Positions 35,720 through 47,815 of a DNA stretch of 64,000 nucleotides are shown here, in pieces. A program made the translations under genes and the position numbers. This DNA is from Isoetes taiwanensis (taxonomy: Eukaryota > Streptophyta > Lycopodiopsida > Isoetales > Isoetaceae): assembly GCA_021234155.1 (NCBI GenBank), contig JAJEKV010000053.1, positions 7,393,424 through 7,457,423 on the forward strand, read 5' to 3'. Position 1 is the first letter of the stretch; every line of letters begins with the position of its first letter. The notes beneath the pieces were generated by a model, which did no database searches, was not told the DNA's origin, and saw only the letters and a program-made list of their open reading frames with translations.

Positions 35720-36215
35720 ACACACATTTGCCTACGAAGAAGCCTAGACTAACATCGTTCACTCGTGCAAGTGCTCATTGCCTCAGAATTGAGACAGGCA
35801 GATGGATCCTAAAGGCACGAGAGAACAGGCTTTATCAATGTTGTCAACTGGGAGTTATTGAGGATGAGTACTACACTCTTCAGAACTGCTCGACATTGGA
35901 CCTATCCATGCACGCTATGCAGAGCTGGTCCTGCCTACCCAGCCACTCCATGTGATGTTGGACATGGCTTCAATGGGGTTATTGGAATCATATCTCCAGG
36001 AGGTGATGGATATGCGCACTCAGTTATGTCCTCTGACACTCCCTTGAGACGCATCATTGTGCAGTTTATTTTACTGCCAAGGTTTTTGCTCAAAAACTCT
36101 CGGAGCGGGGGTTTTTAATCCTGACAGTAACACATTTGTTGTCTTTGTTTGGGTCCCATAGGCCCTTGGTCTTCGTGGACAATAAAAACCCTTTTATTTT
36201 ATTTTATTTTATTTT
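35716..36215 (+). mobile_element. LINE 3' fragment with TTTTA tail
   Basis: The frame at 35740-35925 encodes AHCLRIETGRW followed by the CCQLGVIEDEYYTLQNC zinc region, the same family as the LINE at 17033-18107. It is followed by the shared 3' block (gggtcccataggcccttggtcttcgtgg in part) and a tail of TTTTA repeats at 36191-36214. It is heavily 5'-truncated. Confidence 0.8.
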
Positions 36216-37164
36216 GAGGAAAGAGAACTTTTAATTACTGAGCAAAAAAAGAATACAAAATTTGTTAAGACGAACTTATCTTCGATAATAAGTAGAAAAT
36301 AATCCTAACCAACAGAAATAATGAAAACCAAATAAATATATCCTTTTGCAAAGCAATAGCAACTGTTTATACTGCCAAGTTCTAATAAGCCAATTGTCAC
36401 TTGTAAAAGTTTGAATGCCGACAAATGACTGTATAGGATCAAAATTGATATATATAGAAAAACTCGCTCCACGAAGTTATATTGTATCATGCTGCATCAT
36501 ACTATATACTGTATCATAAGGCGTGGTGTCTTTAGATTAGAACCAAACACACTCTTCTACCATGTCACCGATACCAAGGGCCAGCGGGATGGGTGGGGAA
36601 AATCATGGAATATGAGACCAGTTATAGATATATCCAAGTAGCCACAAGGAATGGAAATTGATATCTGCAAATGCATTCGTCCCCATTATCACAAACCTTC
36701 CAATGTGAAACTTGTAACTATTCCTAAAGGCTTTGTACTGTACTGGAGACATGAAAGCATGAAAGGAAAAAAAATGTCAGAATGTTTAAACTCCAAGTTG
36801 AGCTTGCTTGATTTGACAGTTTTGTTGTCTATTTCCATGTTGTGGCATGTTTTTTTCGATCCCATTTTGATAAGGAAGTTCTCTTTTTATCGTGAGCTTT
36901 TGTCTGTTTCATGCGAGCCCTAATTCGAGAATGCCATCGATCCGAGCCATCGGATCGGTATTCTTGAATAAGGCGAGCATGCATCTCTTCCATGCATGCA
37001 TGCATTGCATGCATTTTCTCGGGCCGTGGTTCGTTTGGGGATCGCTATTTCTTGCAGGTTCTTCATCGACTTCTCATCGGTGTTTTCTCCTCTCTCAGCA
37101 GTTCCCTTGACTCCCACCCACCCTCCCTCCCTTAACTCCGTATATTATTGTACATGTTATTTTT
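36216..37164. other. Intergenic, nothing recognisable
   Basis: AT-rich to 36600, then mixed sequence with a run of tgcatgcatgcattgcatgcat at about 36990-37013, which is a local palindrome. No ORF has protein-like features. Confidence 0.4.
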
Positions 37165-37995
37165 TGTCGTGTGGCATGCATGACCAGCCCCTCGCATTTC
37201 GAGGTTGTTGTTTTCTTATCTTTGTGTTCTAGTTTGTTGATGTGCAGGTATAGTGGGACGCGCGACTTCGTCTTCTTCAGGCTTCATGGGTTTCTTTGTG
37301 GGAGCATTTTTTTGCAGCCTTACGTTGTGTCCAAACCCCTTGATGAGGGCTTATCACTAGGGTTTTTCCTCGAAAACCTGAAAATGCGGGGTTTTTTAAT
37401 TCCGGTGATAAGTTGTCGGCAGGTACACTTAAGCGACATCTGTAGAAATTTTTTAGAGTCCAGCTGATATAACTAGATATTCCCTATGGTTTTTCATTTT
37501 TTGTGGGTAGCTTGCAAATGTGCAGCTACCCACTCTCAACCATTGAAGAATTCTGTTGAGATGCATGAAAAGCCTAGCTAGCAGATAGATAGGCTTCTCA
37601 TTCATCTCGGTAGATTTTCTATAATGATGGATAGTGGGTATCAGCACACATGCGAACTACCCACGAAGAAAAATAAAGGGAATGTCCAATTATACAGCTA
37701 GGACCCCAGAAAATACAATGCTAATAGATGTTTGGTTTATGTACCTGCCGAAAGCTTATCGCCGGGATTAAAAAACCCCGCCCTTTTGGGTTTCGAGGAA
37801 AAACCCTAGTGATAAGCCTTCGGCAAGGGGCTTGGACAAACGTGAGACTGAGAAATTGCTCCCAAAAAACCCATGAATGGAGAAGTTGAAGCTGCTGCTG
37901 CTTGCCAACTTGTACTTGCACATCACCAACACTAAAACAAATGTGAAAAAACAAACCTCCTAAAGTGGAGGGGCTGATCATGCATGTCACGCGAC
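37165..37995. repeat. Pair of about 260-bp interspersed repeats in inverted orientation
   Basis: The plus-strand copy (about 37165-37432) and the minus-strand copy (about 37738-37995) share blocks in the same order: tgatcagcccctc, gatgtgcag/gatgtgcaagta, ttcatgggttt, tgtccaa(g/a)cccctt, cttatcactagggtttttcc and aaccccg with a poly-T/A run. About 300 bp separate them. They also share the 'ggggttttttaatcc' end with the LINE tails, so they may be short LINE/SINE derivatives. Together they could fold into a long hairpin. Confidence 0.65.
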
Positions 37996-38209
37996 AACAC
38001 AAAAAAAAAAAAACCTCTTCAAATAGAAGGGCTGATCACACGTGCCGGGCAACAAATGTTGCATTTGCCAATGAGTTGGTTGTGAAGCAACCCAAGCAAC
38101 CTGTTTTTGAAGTAGATAAATAGTGTAATATCCTTGTTGATCTCGAACTTTTGCATGAATGCGCTATGCCAGCTTTTAAAAATCTCGGTCTGAACCTCTG
38201 ATTGATTTT

Positions 38210-39030
38210 GTGGGATCAATAGAGTCTTCTAGACGTACTACAGAAAGCGGGGCAGAAAGGTATATAATTTTACTTGTGCTACAACTATTTTCTGCATTTT
38301 TCATTGTGGTATCAATCCTTCATATTGTTATATTAGAACTTTTAGTGAAGGTGACGGAGAACATTCCAAAGAAGCCATCAGGATGCAATCAAAGCTTGCA
38401 AAGCCTGGAGAAGTGGCAATGTATAAACGACGTTTAGAAAAAGTGAAGAGCAAGCTTGTGGCAATCAACATGCATGATGAATTTGAGCTCACCTTATGTG
38501 ACGAGGATGGTAAAGCCAAGTTCAAGATCTATTTCCATGAATATAACAGTGTATATATAGGACAGGCAGCGAAGATATGTGGTACAACATTTTTTCCTCG
38601 CATTGCAAAAACGAGGCCCATTTGGATAAATATTTCGCTAGAGTGAAGGTGAACCATGTTGATGAAAAACTTGGGCCAGGTTTGCATTTTTGGATTATTG
38701 ATGTTTTACTCCAGAGTTTTCTATTCTCTAACTACCTCCTAATTATTTTCTACACAGATGAACGTGAAAAGCTTGTATTGGATGCAAGGGCTGCTGGAAG
38801 GTGAGCTTACGAAATGGTCAATGGAAAATGGCACGCCATTCTCACTGTACGTCCCTTCTGTTGGAGAGTACAACAATCTTAAGAGGATTCTTATCACTTG
38901 TGATGTTTGTTCAAGGGGTCTAAAACTTTTTCCACCAAGCGGTAAACTATTTCCATCCCTGATCATTGTGATGAAGCCAAATATGATGTCTCTATTTGAT
39001 TGTGCTCTTTTTCGTCTTCTTCTTACATGA
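38210..39030 (+). CDS. Possible exons of an unknown protein
   Basis: Open frames at 38383-38643 and 38758-39030 have protein-like composition. The first has a basic helix and then beta-type sequence (EFELTLCDEDGKAKFKIYF). The second begins just after a pyrimidine-rich stretch with a tacacag acceptor-like site at 38757. They could be neighbouring exons of one gene: a donor-like AAG|GTGAAC follows the first block near 38647. I do not recognise the family. A decayed transposon ORF is equally possible. Confidence 0.3.
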
Positions 39031-39524
39031 TTAATTGTATGAAAGGTGATATTATAGTTTCAGCAATGGAAGATATCACCTCCCAAGCCCGTGTTAGAAA
39101 GTAGAAGAAAATCACAAAAAACTTGGTCGGCCATCCAAGTTCTCCACACTAGAAGCGAAACAGCAGTCATTGTTTATCTTCTTACTACGGGGTTTGTTAA
39201 TATCCCACTTTTGTGCTTTATTCTTGGCGGTTCTGTGTTTTTCTAGATAGGGCATGTCATCTTGTAGTGCAAATGAATAATAAGTGTGCAGGTTGGCTAA
39301 AAACACTTGTCAGAACTTGGCTGATGCATTGCTGTGCAAGAGGTTCAACATGCCTTCTCTAGTTTTTGGTTGAGTTTTTGTCTTCAGCATGTTCTAAACA
39401 GGGATTTTCTGTAGGGATTTTGTTCTATCCACTTGTATGAAGCCATTAATCCCAATTAGACTTTTTCAACATTCCATTGTACCTTTTTTTTTATCACAGT
39501 ATTCAACTCCTAAAAGATACATGA

Positions 39525-39652
39525 CTCTCAAAAACCCTTCGGGGCGGGGTTTTTTTAATCCGGGTAGTAATCCGCTTGCTGCGCTTTTGTATTGGGTCCC
39601 ATAGACCGATTGGTCTCCGTGGACGATAAAAATACCTTCCTTCCTTCCTTCC
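39525..39652 (+). mobile_element. LINE 3' end remnant with TTCC tail
   Basis: Only the 3' terminal block is present: 'aaaacccttcggggcggggtt', 'taatccgggtagtaat', 'gggtcccatagaccgattgg' and 'tctccgtggacgataaaaa', closing with TTCC repeats (39632-39651). The same block ends the LINEs at 17033 and 36215, so this is an extremely truncated copy. Confidence 0.75.
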
Positions 39653-41579
39653 TAAGATTTATCCATTTTGATTGCTGAATTCAATGTCCCCAGTCCATTA
39701 TATTTTTCTTAGTCTTTCATTTCTATAGTTCTAGCCATATCTAAAGGCATTTTTCAGACCATACTACTACGATTTTAGTAGACATCAAAATTCCATATTC
39801 ATTTTATAACAACATTCTCTCAGACCCATTCTAGAGATGTCTTTTTCCAGCACTTCAGCCTATATTAGAACATGTAATAACCTATTATTTACTACTGACT
39901 TTATTGCTAACCTTCCTGTACTTTTCCAAACTTGAATGCACTATTATAAACTTTACCACTATCTGACCTGCCTCAGCTTGCGCCACAATTCGTTGTTCAC
40001 ATGCAGCAAGATACCTTTCATGGATACGTTCGCAAGAACGTTTCATTGATTCATTTCCCTTTATATAACCTTGAATAAAAATGATGCTATTAAGGCAGAG
40101 AATATATCCTCGGTAGTCAAGTTAGGTTTCATCAGTTTTAGCAAAATTTCTGTGAGAAATCTACCTATACCGCTCTTCTGCAATTAGATTGGCAGAAAGT
40201 GGATGAGTTATATGCAGTTGAACAGAAGGCCAAAGAAAAGGTCATGGCAAAGCTGGAACTTCTCCAGGCTGAACTTAGTGCTCTATATGCTCAACTTTTG
40301 AATGCCACTGCTGCTTTAGAACTTGCTCACACAAAGTTCCAATTGCAAATCAAACTAGATGTCAGAGAAGAAGCTTGCTTTCAAAGGTGAACTCAAGCTC
40401 CAGATACAGCTCCAGAAAATTCATTGAGGGATAGATTCAGGTACCTGAGGCAATTCAAGCCTCCAATCTAAGAAGATATTCATGCCACGACTGAACATCA
40501 CTCAAATCCAGATAAGAAACATGCAACTTAACATGCAAGTTGCAATATAAACTTCCTGCATATTTAACTTGTTCCTGCAACTTGTTCTATTTCTTCCACT
40601 CCACATCCAAAAACATTCAAAAATCGTGAGAAACTCCAAGGCCATTACGACAAACTGTTTCACTCTGCCATACTAATACTTACATTCACGTCCCCTAGAT
40701 GGGAATCATGATCTCAGACATGGGATCTTTTAAGACTTTCAAGTATGTCATCGCTACAACAAGAATCGGGACCCATTAATTTAACGTTTTTCTAGGCTTC
40801 GGTGCAAATGCAATCGACACCACTGGAAAGGTGTTCATGCAAAAACGAATTACTCACCTTTTTCAAGACAACTATACCAGAATAAGTCTTCATGCAAAAT
40901 ATTTTCTGTTCTTCCTTCCCATAGGCTAGGTGGAGATCACTAATGGAAGATAACCATAGATAAATTGTTATCACTGTTATTGAATATTTTTTTCCAGCTT
41001 TAACGTCCATTTCTACAACTTGAGCCTCTCCCAGTTTGAGTTATTTTACTATGTACTTGGACTGTCTCAGTTTCCAACTTCTGCAATTGTTTCTTGTGCC
41101 TTTTACTTCCAAGGTATTGCTCTCTCTAAACACCTAATGTGTTGCAATCAACTTCACATATGGAACACTAGCTTGGTCATACTTCTGTGAGATTTTCCTC
41201 ATATCAATGTACTTGCATAGTTTTGGAATAAGGCTTGGAACTTTTGCATGGTTCTCTATTGCATTTGATACTTTTATTTCATCTCCTTCAGATAAAGGCG
41301 CGGGTAAATATATTTGGTACGCATCTCAAATGGTTTTTGCACATACCATTGCTTTAGGTAACGTTCTACATAGCACACCATTCAAATCAAAGACTAGTAC
41401 TTTTGGGGAAGCCGAATTATGTCTGTAATGCAAACAATAACGTATGACATGAAAGAAATGGAACAAGAAAACGCGCCAGGCGCGATTTAATTAATGATGC
41501 ATGTCAACAAAATCTAAAAATATGAAACAAAGGAAACTCTAAATCGCGCCAGGCATGCTTGTCATTAGTAAAATGCATG
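39653..41579. other. Intergenic, with one short coiled-coil-like ORF
   Basis: A frame at 40199-40390 (plus) encodes a Leu/Ala/Glu/Lys-rich helix after a possible acceptor ('ttagattggcag' at 40184-40195). It might be an exon of an unknown gene or a transposon ORF. The rest shows no gene. Two copies of 'cgcgccaggc' flank 41471-41556. Confidence 0.35.
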
Positions 41580-41835
41580 GATATCATAAGAAAATGAGCA
41601 TTGTCACAATACCTTTCTTCTTCATCAATCCCCGTGCTGTCTTCTTCCATTGCATCCTTATTCTGAGTTGTCTCCGGTCTGCTAAAAGTATCAATTTGAT
41701 GATATCCACTGCCCCCACTAAACGGTCCATGATATCATCGATTCTAGGCATTGGGTAACGATCCTTGATTGTGGCTTTATTTAAAGCCTTATAATCAATG
41801 CACATCTTTTTTCTTTACAAGGATCACAGGTGAGT
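41580..41835 (-). pseudogene. Ty3/Gypsy reverse-transcriptase fragment
   Basis: Reading the minus strand from 41835 gives DSPVILVKKKD followed by CIDYKALNKATIKDRYPMPRIDD, the start of the Gypsy reverse transcriptase, and a degraded version of the following fingers/palm region. Only about 85 residues remain, with a frameshift between the first two blocks. The catalytic YxDD part is absent. It directly abuts the LINE that follows, so that LINE may have inserted into it. Confidence 0.8.
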
Positions 41836-41975
41836 CCAATTGGTGAGCAGGAATGGCAAATGGTTACTAAGAAGAAAGGAAGGGGCAAGAAGAAGATTTA
41901 TCCAGGAACCAGCCGAATCAGTCCAAGAAAAAGCACCATTCAAGGAGGAATGGTTACAGGTAAGTATAAATATTA

Positions 41976-42835
41976 ATGGACCGAACTTTGAGTTGCATTA
42001 CCTGGAATCTTCAAGGTATTAACAGTAGCATCAAGAGGGAGCGTTTGAAGGTATGCATTCTCTCTCTTAACCCTGATATTCTTTTTTTACAAGAGCACAA
42101 GATTCATGATATTCATCATGAAAATATTATCAAGAAGACTCTTCCTAGTGGCTACAGTCTATGGTCCATTCCAGCTCAAGACTCTTCTGCAGGATTGCCA
42201 TCATTTGGAGGGACAATCTTGACTTAATTGATCCCTATATGGTCAGTGATAGGGAGGGCAGATGGCAGATTCTCAGCTGCAGCTTGAGAAAAGTGAGATT
42301 AGCCCTCATTAATATTTATGCCTACAACAATCCAGGGGACAGGATTAAGGTTTGGACAAAGGTTAAGGATAGTTTAGATAATATTGAGTATGATGAATGC
42401 ATTATGGGAGGAGACATGAATATGGTGACCAATGATTATATGAGGAATAAGAATTTCAAGCCCTTGTTGCCTCAGGAAAAAAATATTTGGAATAACCTCA
42501 TTCAAACTCATCATCTTGTGCTGGCTAGGACCAAGCCTAATGATTTCAGTTGGACTGATAAAAGGGTGGATCCCATCTGGTGCCTTCATGACAGATTCTA
42601 TCTTTCAGAAAACCTTTGGAATAATAGCAACAGAGTGGAGAACATGAAGGGGTATACCCTCTCTGATCACTTCCCACAGAAAAGTATAATTTCCACTCAA
42701 AATCAGAGCAGAAATAGAAAAACTTACTTCAAATTGAATGTAACTCTGCTTGATCACAATGACTTTATGATTAAGTTACAAGATATGATAGAAAGATATC
42801 CCAAACCCTTGGGTAGTTCTGGCTGGATGGATTAG
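41976..42835 (+). pseudogene. LINE ORF2 endonuclease domain (one frameshift)
   Basis: This is the APE-type endonuclease that nicks the target for priming. Visible are ITWNLQGINS at the start, ILFLQEHKIHD (catalytic Glu), MGGDMNMV (Asp/Asn pair) and TLSDHFP (final SDH). The frame shifts once near 42195, where the frame from 41976 passes into the frame from 42161. That second frame ends at an in-frame TAG at 42833-42835 with the RT continuing in the same frame. Confidence 0.85.
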
Positions 42836-42904
42836 TGGGTCAGGGTATCAAAAGCCATTAAGAATTGGCTAAAGGAATGGGGGAAAGAGATTCACTACCG
42901 GAAA

Positions 42905-45631
42905 ATGGCTCACCTTAGGAATCTTAGAGAAACCCTTCCTCATGCTCCCAGGGATCAAGAGGATCAAATCAGAAAGGAAATAGAAAAAGAGGAGATAAGG
43001 ATTGCTAGAGGATGGAAGCTTAAGTCTAAAATCAGGGAGATCAAGGAGGATGAGAGATGTAACTCAAAATTTTTCTTTATCAAAGCTAAAGGTAGGGCTA
43101 AGAAGAATCATATCTTTGAAGTCCTGGTGGATAATGATTATATTACCAAGGAAGAGGACATCAAGAGAGCTGCAACCATGCATTTCACCAACATTATGGG
43201 AACTAACCATGATTGCCAGCCTGCTATTATGAATAATTTTATAAATCTTCAGGCTAAGGTTAGCAATGAGCATAACAGGGATTTGGAGAAGATTTTCAGT
43301 AACAATGAGCTATATCAAACGGTTAAAGATATGGAGAATGGGAAAACGCCCGGGCCGGATGGCTTGCCAGCTGAATTCTTCAAGAAAGCCTGGCCTATAT
43401 TGGGGGATAGCATCACAAGCTTAGCTAATGAATTCAAAATGCAGAAATGTCTTGATGCTAGGATAAATACTAGCCTCATTGCTCTCATTCCCAAGATTGA
43501 TATGCCTAGCAATTTCTCTTATTACAGACCGATTTCTCTCTCCAATGTGATCTACAAAATTATCTCGGGTACCATTGCAGCTAGGCTTAAGCCTGTCCTT
43601 GAGAAAATTATTAGTTCTTCTCAGTCAGCTTACTTGAAGGACAGATATATTTTAGATAATGTAGTTACAGCCATTCTAGGTTTGAATTGGGCCAAAGATT
43701 CTGGTCAAGACATTGCTCTCATCAAGTTAGATATCACAAAAGCTTTTGATATGGTAAGCTGGAATTTTCTGCTCCAATGTTGCAGTGCTCTTGGCTTCTC
43801 TGAGGAGGTAATAAATATTTTTTATGCTATTTTGAATAACTCTCGTTCCTCTGTCCTAATTAATGGGGAGTGCAGCCCTTTCTTCCCTCTGAGAAGGGGG
43901 GTGAAACAAGGCTGTCCACTGGCCCCTTTCTTGTTCCTAATTGTGATGGAGGCTTTACACAGCAGACTTGAGGAGGCCAAGAATACTAATATGATCCAAG
44001 GGCTTTCTCTGCCTAGCAATAACATTATGGATCAAATTCTTAATGGGCATTTTGCAGATGATACATTTCTCATGGTCTCTATGGAGGAAAACTCGATCAT
44101 CAATACTCAAGCAATCCTGGACCAGTTTGGAGTAGCATCAGGTTGCAAGATCAATCGAACTAAATCAAGGGTGATGGCAAGAGACCAGGTAAAAGGAGGG
44201 CAAACAGCTGCCCTTCTTGACTGTAAGTATGACCCCCCCACCTTAAAGTCCAAGATTCTTGGGATCCCCTTTGCTATTAAAAGTAGCCCCTCTGATATTT
44301 GGGATGGGATTATCGAGAAATTTCAGAGAAAGGTTGACAGCCTTAATTCTAAGTATCTGTTTAAAAATGGAAGGGCCATCATAGCTAATTTTGTCATTGC
44401 TTCTTCATACGTTTATCAATCATCTGTTATTCTTGCTCCCAAGAAGGTCTCTTCAAGGCTCCAGGGTATAATTGGGAGATTCATTGCTTCTGGTCAGAAT
44501 AAGAGGTGTTGGACACCTGTATCCATGGAAGAATGCTGTAAAAAAAAGAAGGATGGTGGTCTAGGAGTGATCAATATAGACAAGCAAGGGATTGCACTCA
44601 CAGCTAAATGTTTTTTTAAAGCTGCTTATGGACTCATCAATCATCCTATTTCTATTATCATTCAGCACTACATTAACAAGTGTCATCCTTTTGGGTGGAG
44701 GAATGTCAAAATGCATCTCCCCCACTCTATTTATTTTCCCTTTACCATTCCTAATTCTACTCCTGGCATTTTGAAGAAATGGATCAGGGCATGGATTCAG
44801 GTTAGAAATATGTATAAGTGGAAAGAAGGCCTGTCTATGGATCAAACTATATTTTGGAATCCTGCTCTGATCACTAATAATGAAAACTTGTGCTTAGCCT
44901 GTCACTTCCCAGATCAGGTTAAGAAATGGTGCTCTAAAGGTATCATCTATGTGCATAACATGTTTAATGACCAGGGCCTGATTCCCTTTGAGAGCTCTCT
45001 CTTGGCTGAAGAAGGCGAGGACTGCAAGTTTTTGTATAATAATATTTGTACCACTTTGACTTATGGCATTTGGTCCATGGATGGCATAAACTGGAACCAT
45101 AACAGTTTGTTGACTTTTACTGTTAGGAATGCTTACAGGTCTTTGATGAGGAATCAGGAGATTGCCATCCACAGAAAGTGGCAAACTGATCCGGACAGAT
45201 GTAGAAGGAACCTCACTTTCATGTGGTCCAGCCCGATTTTCCCAAAAATCAAGTCTTTTATGTGGCAACTTTGGCATAAGGCTCTGGCTACAAATATGAA
45301 GAGGCATAAACTCCACATGGCTGAGTCGGACATCTGCATCAGATGTATGGCAAGCAGGGAGGATGAAAATCATTTATTCAGAACATGCATCTGGGCTGAG
45401 TGGATTCTGGAGCTGGCCTCAGCCTACCTGGGATATGATCTATCCTCCCTCAGCTATCTGGATTTCTTCCTTCCGAATAACCCAACTGATTGGAGGATCT
45501 ATATCCTCCTTTGGAGAATTTGGAAGGGGAGAAATGAATTTGTGTTTAACTATGATATCATACACCCGGAGGGAGTAATTAGACAAATTAAATATGATGT
45601 TGACTGGATTCTTGAAGGACTATCAAACTAA
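42905..45631 (+). CDS. LINE ORF2 reverse transcriptase, 908 codons open
   Basis: This is the RT and C-terminal part of ORF2. Motifs in order: KTPGPDGLPAEFFKKAW, SYYRPISLSNVIYKI, IKLDITKAFDMVSW (first catalytic Asp), RRGVKQGCPLAPFLF, GHFADDTFLMV (FADD active site), and a C-terminal CIRCMASREDENHLFRTC zinc knuckle. The enzyme would copy its RNA at the nicked target. The frame is the same as the endonuclease frame upstream, separated only by the TAG at 42833, so the original ORF2 was one protein. The long intact RT suggests a recent insertion. Confidence 0.9.
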   Translation: MAHLRNLRETLPHAPRDQEDQIRKEIEKEEIRIARGWKLKSKIREIKEDERCNSKFFFIKAKGRAKKNHIFEVLVDNDYITKEEDIKRAATMHFTNIMGTNHDCQPAIMNNFINLQAKVSNEHNRDLEKIFSNNELYQTVKDMENGKTPGPDGLPAEFFKKAWPILGDSITSLANEFKMQKCLDARINTSLIALIPKIDMPSNFSYYRPISLSNVIYKIISGTIAARLKPVLEKIISSSQSAYLKDRYILDNVVTAILGLNWAKDSGQDIALIKLDITKAFDMVSWNFLLQCCSALGFSEEVINIFYAILNNSRSSVLINGECSPFFPLRRGVKQGCPLAPFLFLIVMEALHSRLEEAKNTNMIQGLSLPSNNIMDQILNGHFADDTFLMVSMEENSIINTQAILDQFGVASGCKINRTKSRVMARDQVKGGQTAALLDCKYDPPTLKSKILGIPFAIKSSPSDIWDGIIEKFQRKVDSLNSKYLFKNGRAIIANFVIASSYVYQSSVILAPKKVSSRLQGIIGRFIASGQNKRCWTPVSMEECCKKKKDGGLGVINIDKQGIALTAKCFFKAAYGLINHPISIIIQHYINKCHPFGWRNVKMHLPHSIYFPFTIPNSTPGILKKWIRAWIQVRNMYKWKEGLSMDQTIFWNPALITNNENLCLACHFPDQVKKWCSKGIIYVHNMFNDQGLIPFESSLLAEEGEDCKFLYNNICTTLTYGIWSMDGINWNHNSLLTFTVRNAYRSLMRNQEIAIHRKWQTDPDRCRRNLTFMWSSPIFPKIKSFMWQLWHKALATNMKRHKLHMAESDICIRCMASREDENHLFRTCIWAEWILELASAYLGYDLSSLSYLDFFLPNNPTDWRIYILLWRIWKGRNEFVFNYDIIHPEGVIRQIKYDVDWILEGLSN

Positions 45632-46174
45632 TGAACCTTTTATTTACAGGAAAAATGTTTATGCTGATGAGAAGAATCAAATGGAAGAAGATCAAGCTGG
45701 AGGCAAACAAAGAGTGGACCAGAGTGTTTGGATCACCAAATGTTCTCGGGCATGAAGAACCTTGTACATGCGATTGCAGTTGTGATCAGAATATGGATAT
45801 CAGGCGAGCTTCAATATGCAGGGCCAAAGATGCTAAGGGAAGATATAACATGTCGAAAGCAGAGTCTTGTGGATGCGTATTCTGTACTTTGAGCATATCT
45901 GTTAAGGGGAAAGGGAGGAAGACCACTAATCTGAATCTCAGATCCTGCTACTAAAAAAGGAAACTCTTATCCGATGGACCTGTCAGAAATATCTTACCCC
46001 GAACTTTTAATAGACATAACTCTATCTAATTTTGTTATAAGTGCTAAATTTTGTGACTTATAATAGCTAGGAGGAGTCCTCACCCTCCTATCTATTCTCG
46101 GGTTAAACTTCCCTGTACAAAGTTTTTTTTCTGTACCTTTTATACTCCCTTAAATATAAATATACCGACCAATC
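45632..46174 (+). other. LINE 3' UTR
   Basis: Sequence from the ORF2 stop to the A-run. A leftover open frame at 45631-45954 has no recognisable domain. AT-rich sequence with 'gaccaatc' just before the tail closes the element. Confidence 0.6.
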
Positions 46175-47482
46175 AAAAAAAAAAAAAAAAAAACCTTTAT
46201 ACAATCTGTTTCCAGATTCCCAAACTTAAAAATTCTTACAGAAAAATTAAGTCTGCAATTTGCAGCCCTAGAAAATCTACAGGACAAATTTCCTAGGCCA
46301 AAGATAAAGTTAGATTAAAACTCCAGATATTGGATAAATTCAAAGGTACACATATTTCCAAAAAATCAAATTGTTTAACCATTAAACCTTATGATTGTAT
46401 CCAATGAGGTATCCCATCGAATGTATACATAGGTTCCAAACTGTACATGTTTACAGCAGCTTTCATACATTGAATTTCTCCTTATGGAACATGCTTACTT
46501 GATAGCTTGTAGATTGAACCATAGCTTAAGTAGAAGTAGAAACATCAAAGCATGGAACAAGAAAACCTGGTTACCTGCAGTTAAAGTACCCAAAGATTAG
46601 CCGGCCATTAGGGTAATTAAGGCGTAACCGGCATGTGTAAGCTATAGATTTTCTTGGGTTTATCCCCTTTACCATGCCACAATGTATTAAAACATAACTG
46701 TGCACGTGAATAGTTCCAAGTTCTACTGGTATTAAAAACAGTGAGGCAAGATTTAGTTATATTTCCAGATCGTTCATGCTCAGATGCTCCCTTACCTTAG
46801 AGCCATCGTGAGTTTTTACTTGAAGTTACCCATGTACTTACTTCATGATTGCCATTAGTTTATGGCCAGCCCCTTGTGCTGTGCTGCTCAACTAAAAATC
46901 AAATTACCAGTAAATCCAGACCTCTGTCCATTAAACACCATCACATGGAATTTACTTATTTAGTCCAGTGGTATATTCTGCTAGACCATTTACCTATTAT
47001 TTTACCAAGGCTTATCTAACCTTAGCTATTTCTATATATGCAACAACATGGATCATTTAACCTTGCGCATTTATCCTATCGAAGTGATACGAGCAGGTTT
47101 ATATCATCTAATCAATCTCATGCCAGATCATAGTCCATATAATGGGTTAACACCTGCCAGACGTATGTAACTTGAACCGGTCAGACAAACATGAGATCTT
47201 CTTCATAATTAGGAATAAAAACTTAATCAAATGCAAGTTAAAGAATGCATTATTAGGCTCAATACCTTTTGTTACCTAAAAACCCTTTGGATTATTCAGA
47301 TCTGGACAATTTTAAGCGACAAGTTTGTAGACTGCAGCTTTTCATGGTCATATACCAGATCCAGTTAAAGCAGAATGTAAGATGACAGAAATATTTCATG
47401 CTTTGTTCATTTTCATAAGCAGATCACTAGATCTAAGTCTATATTACTCATTAAGTATAAATAAAAGGAAGAAACCCAAAAC

Positions 47483-47815
47483 CTGAATGGTCTTCGATTT
47501 TTGGAGAGCTCCCAATTGTAAAGATGAGTTGGTTGGTGCCTTCATAGGATCTGGTTCTTTGTGAGAAGTCTCAACCTCTTTGATTGCAGCCTCTTGCACA
47601 GTGTTTTCAGCAGCTTTGGTGCTAGCATTCCCTTCCTTGATGTTGGTATTACTAACATCATTTCCAGAGATTGAAGAACTCTTACTGTTATTCTGCCCAG
47701 GGCCTTTGGCTGCTCTTCTAAAATCGAACAATTTCTTGTTCTTTGGCCCTGCTTCCCTTTCAAACTCCAGCCTCTTCCTAGTAGCCATGTTTAAATCACC
47801 CTTCTTTCTACCCAT
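47483..47815 (-). CDS. Penelope ORF1, exon 1, copy C (downstream part of the element missing)
   Basis: Intact 111-codon exon 1 identical in layout to copy B. Its intron runs into the LINE poly(A) at 46193, so exon 2 and RT are absent and this copy cannot encode RT. Confidence 0.6.

Larger units (their letters stand above)
41836..46192 (+). mobile_element. L1-type LINE, nearly full ORF2, poly(A) tail
   Basis: The unit starts near 41836 with what looks like the end of ORF1 (Lys/Gly-rich). It continues with the complete ORF2 (endonuclease and RT) and ends in an A-run at 46175-46192. Organisation and motifs are those of plant L1 LINEs. The 5' boundary is uncertain and I could not find a target duplication. 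The poly(A) joins directly to the truncated Penelope-like copy. Confidence 0.85.
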
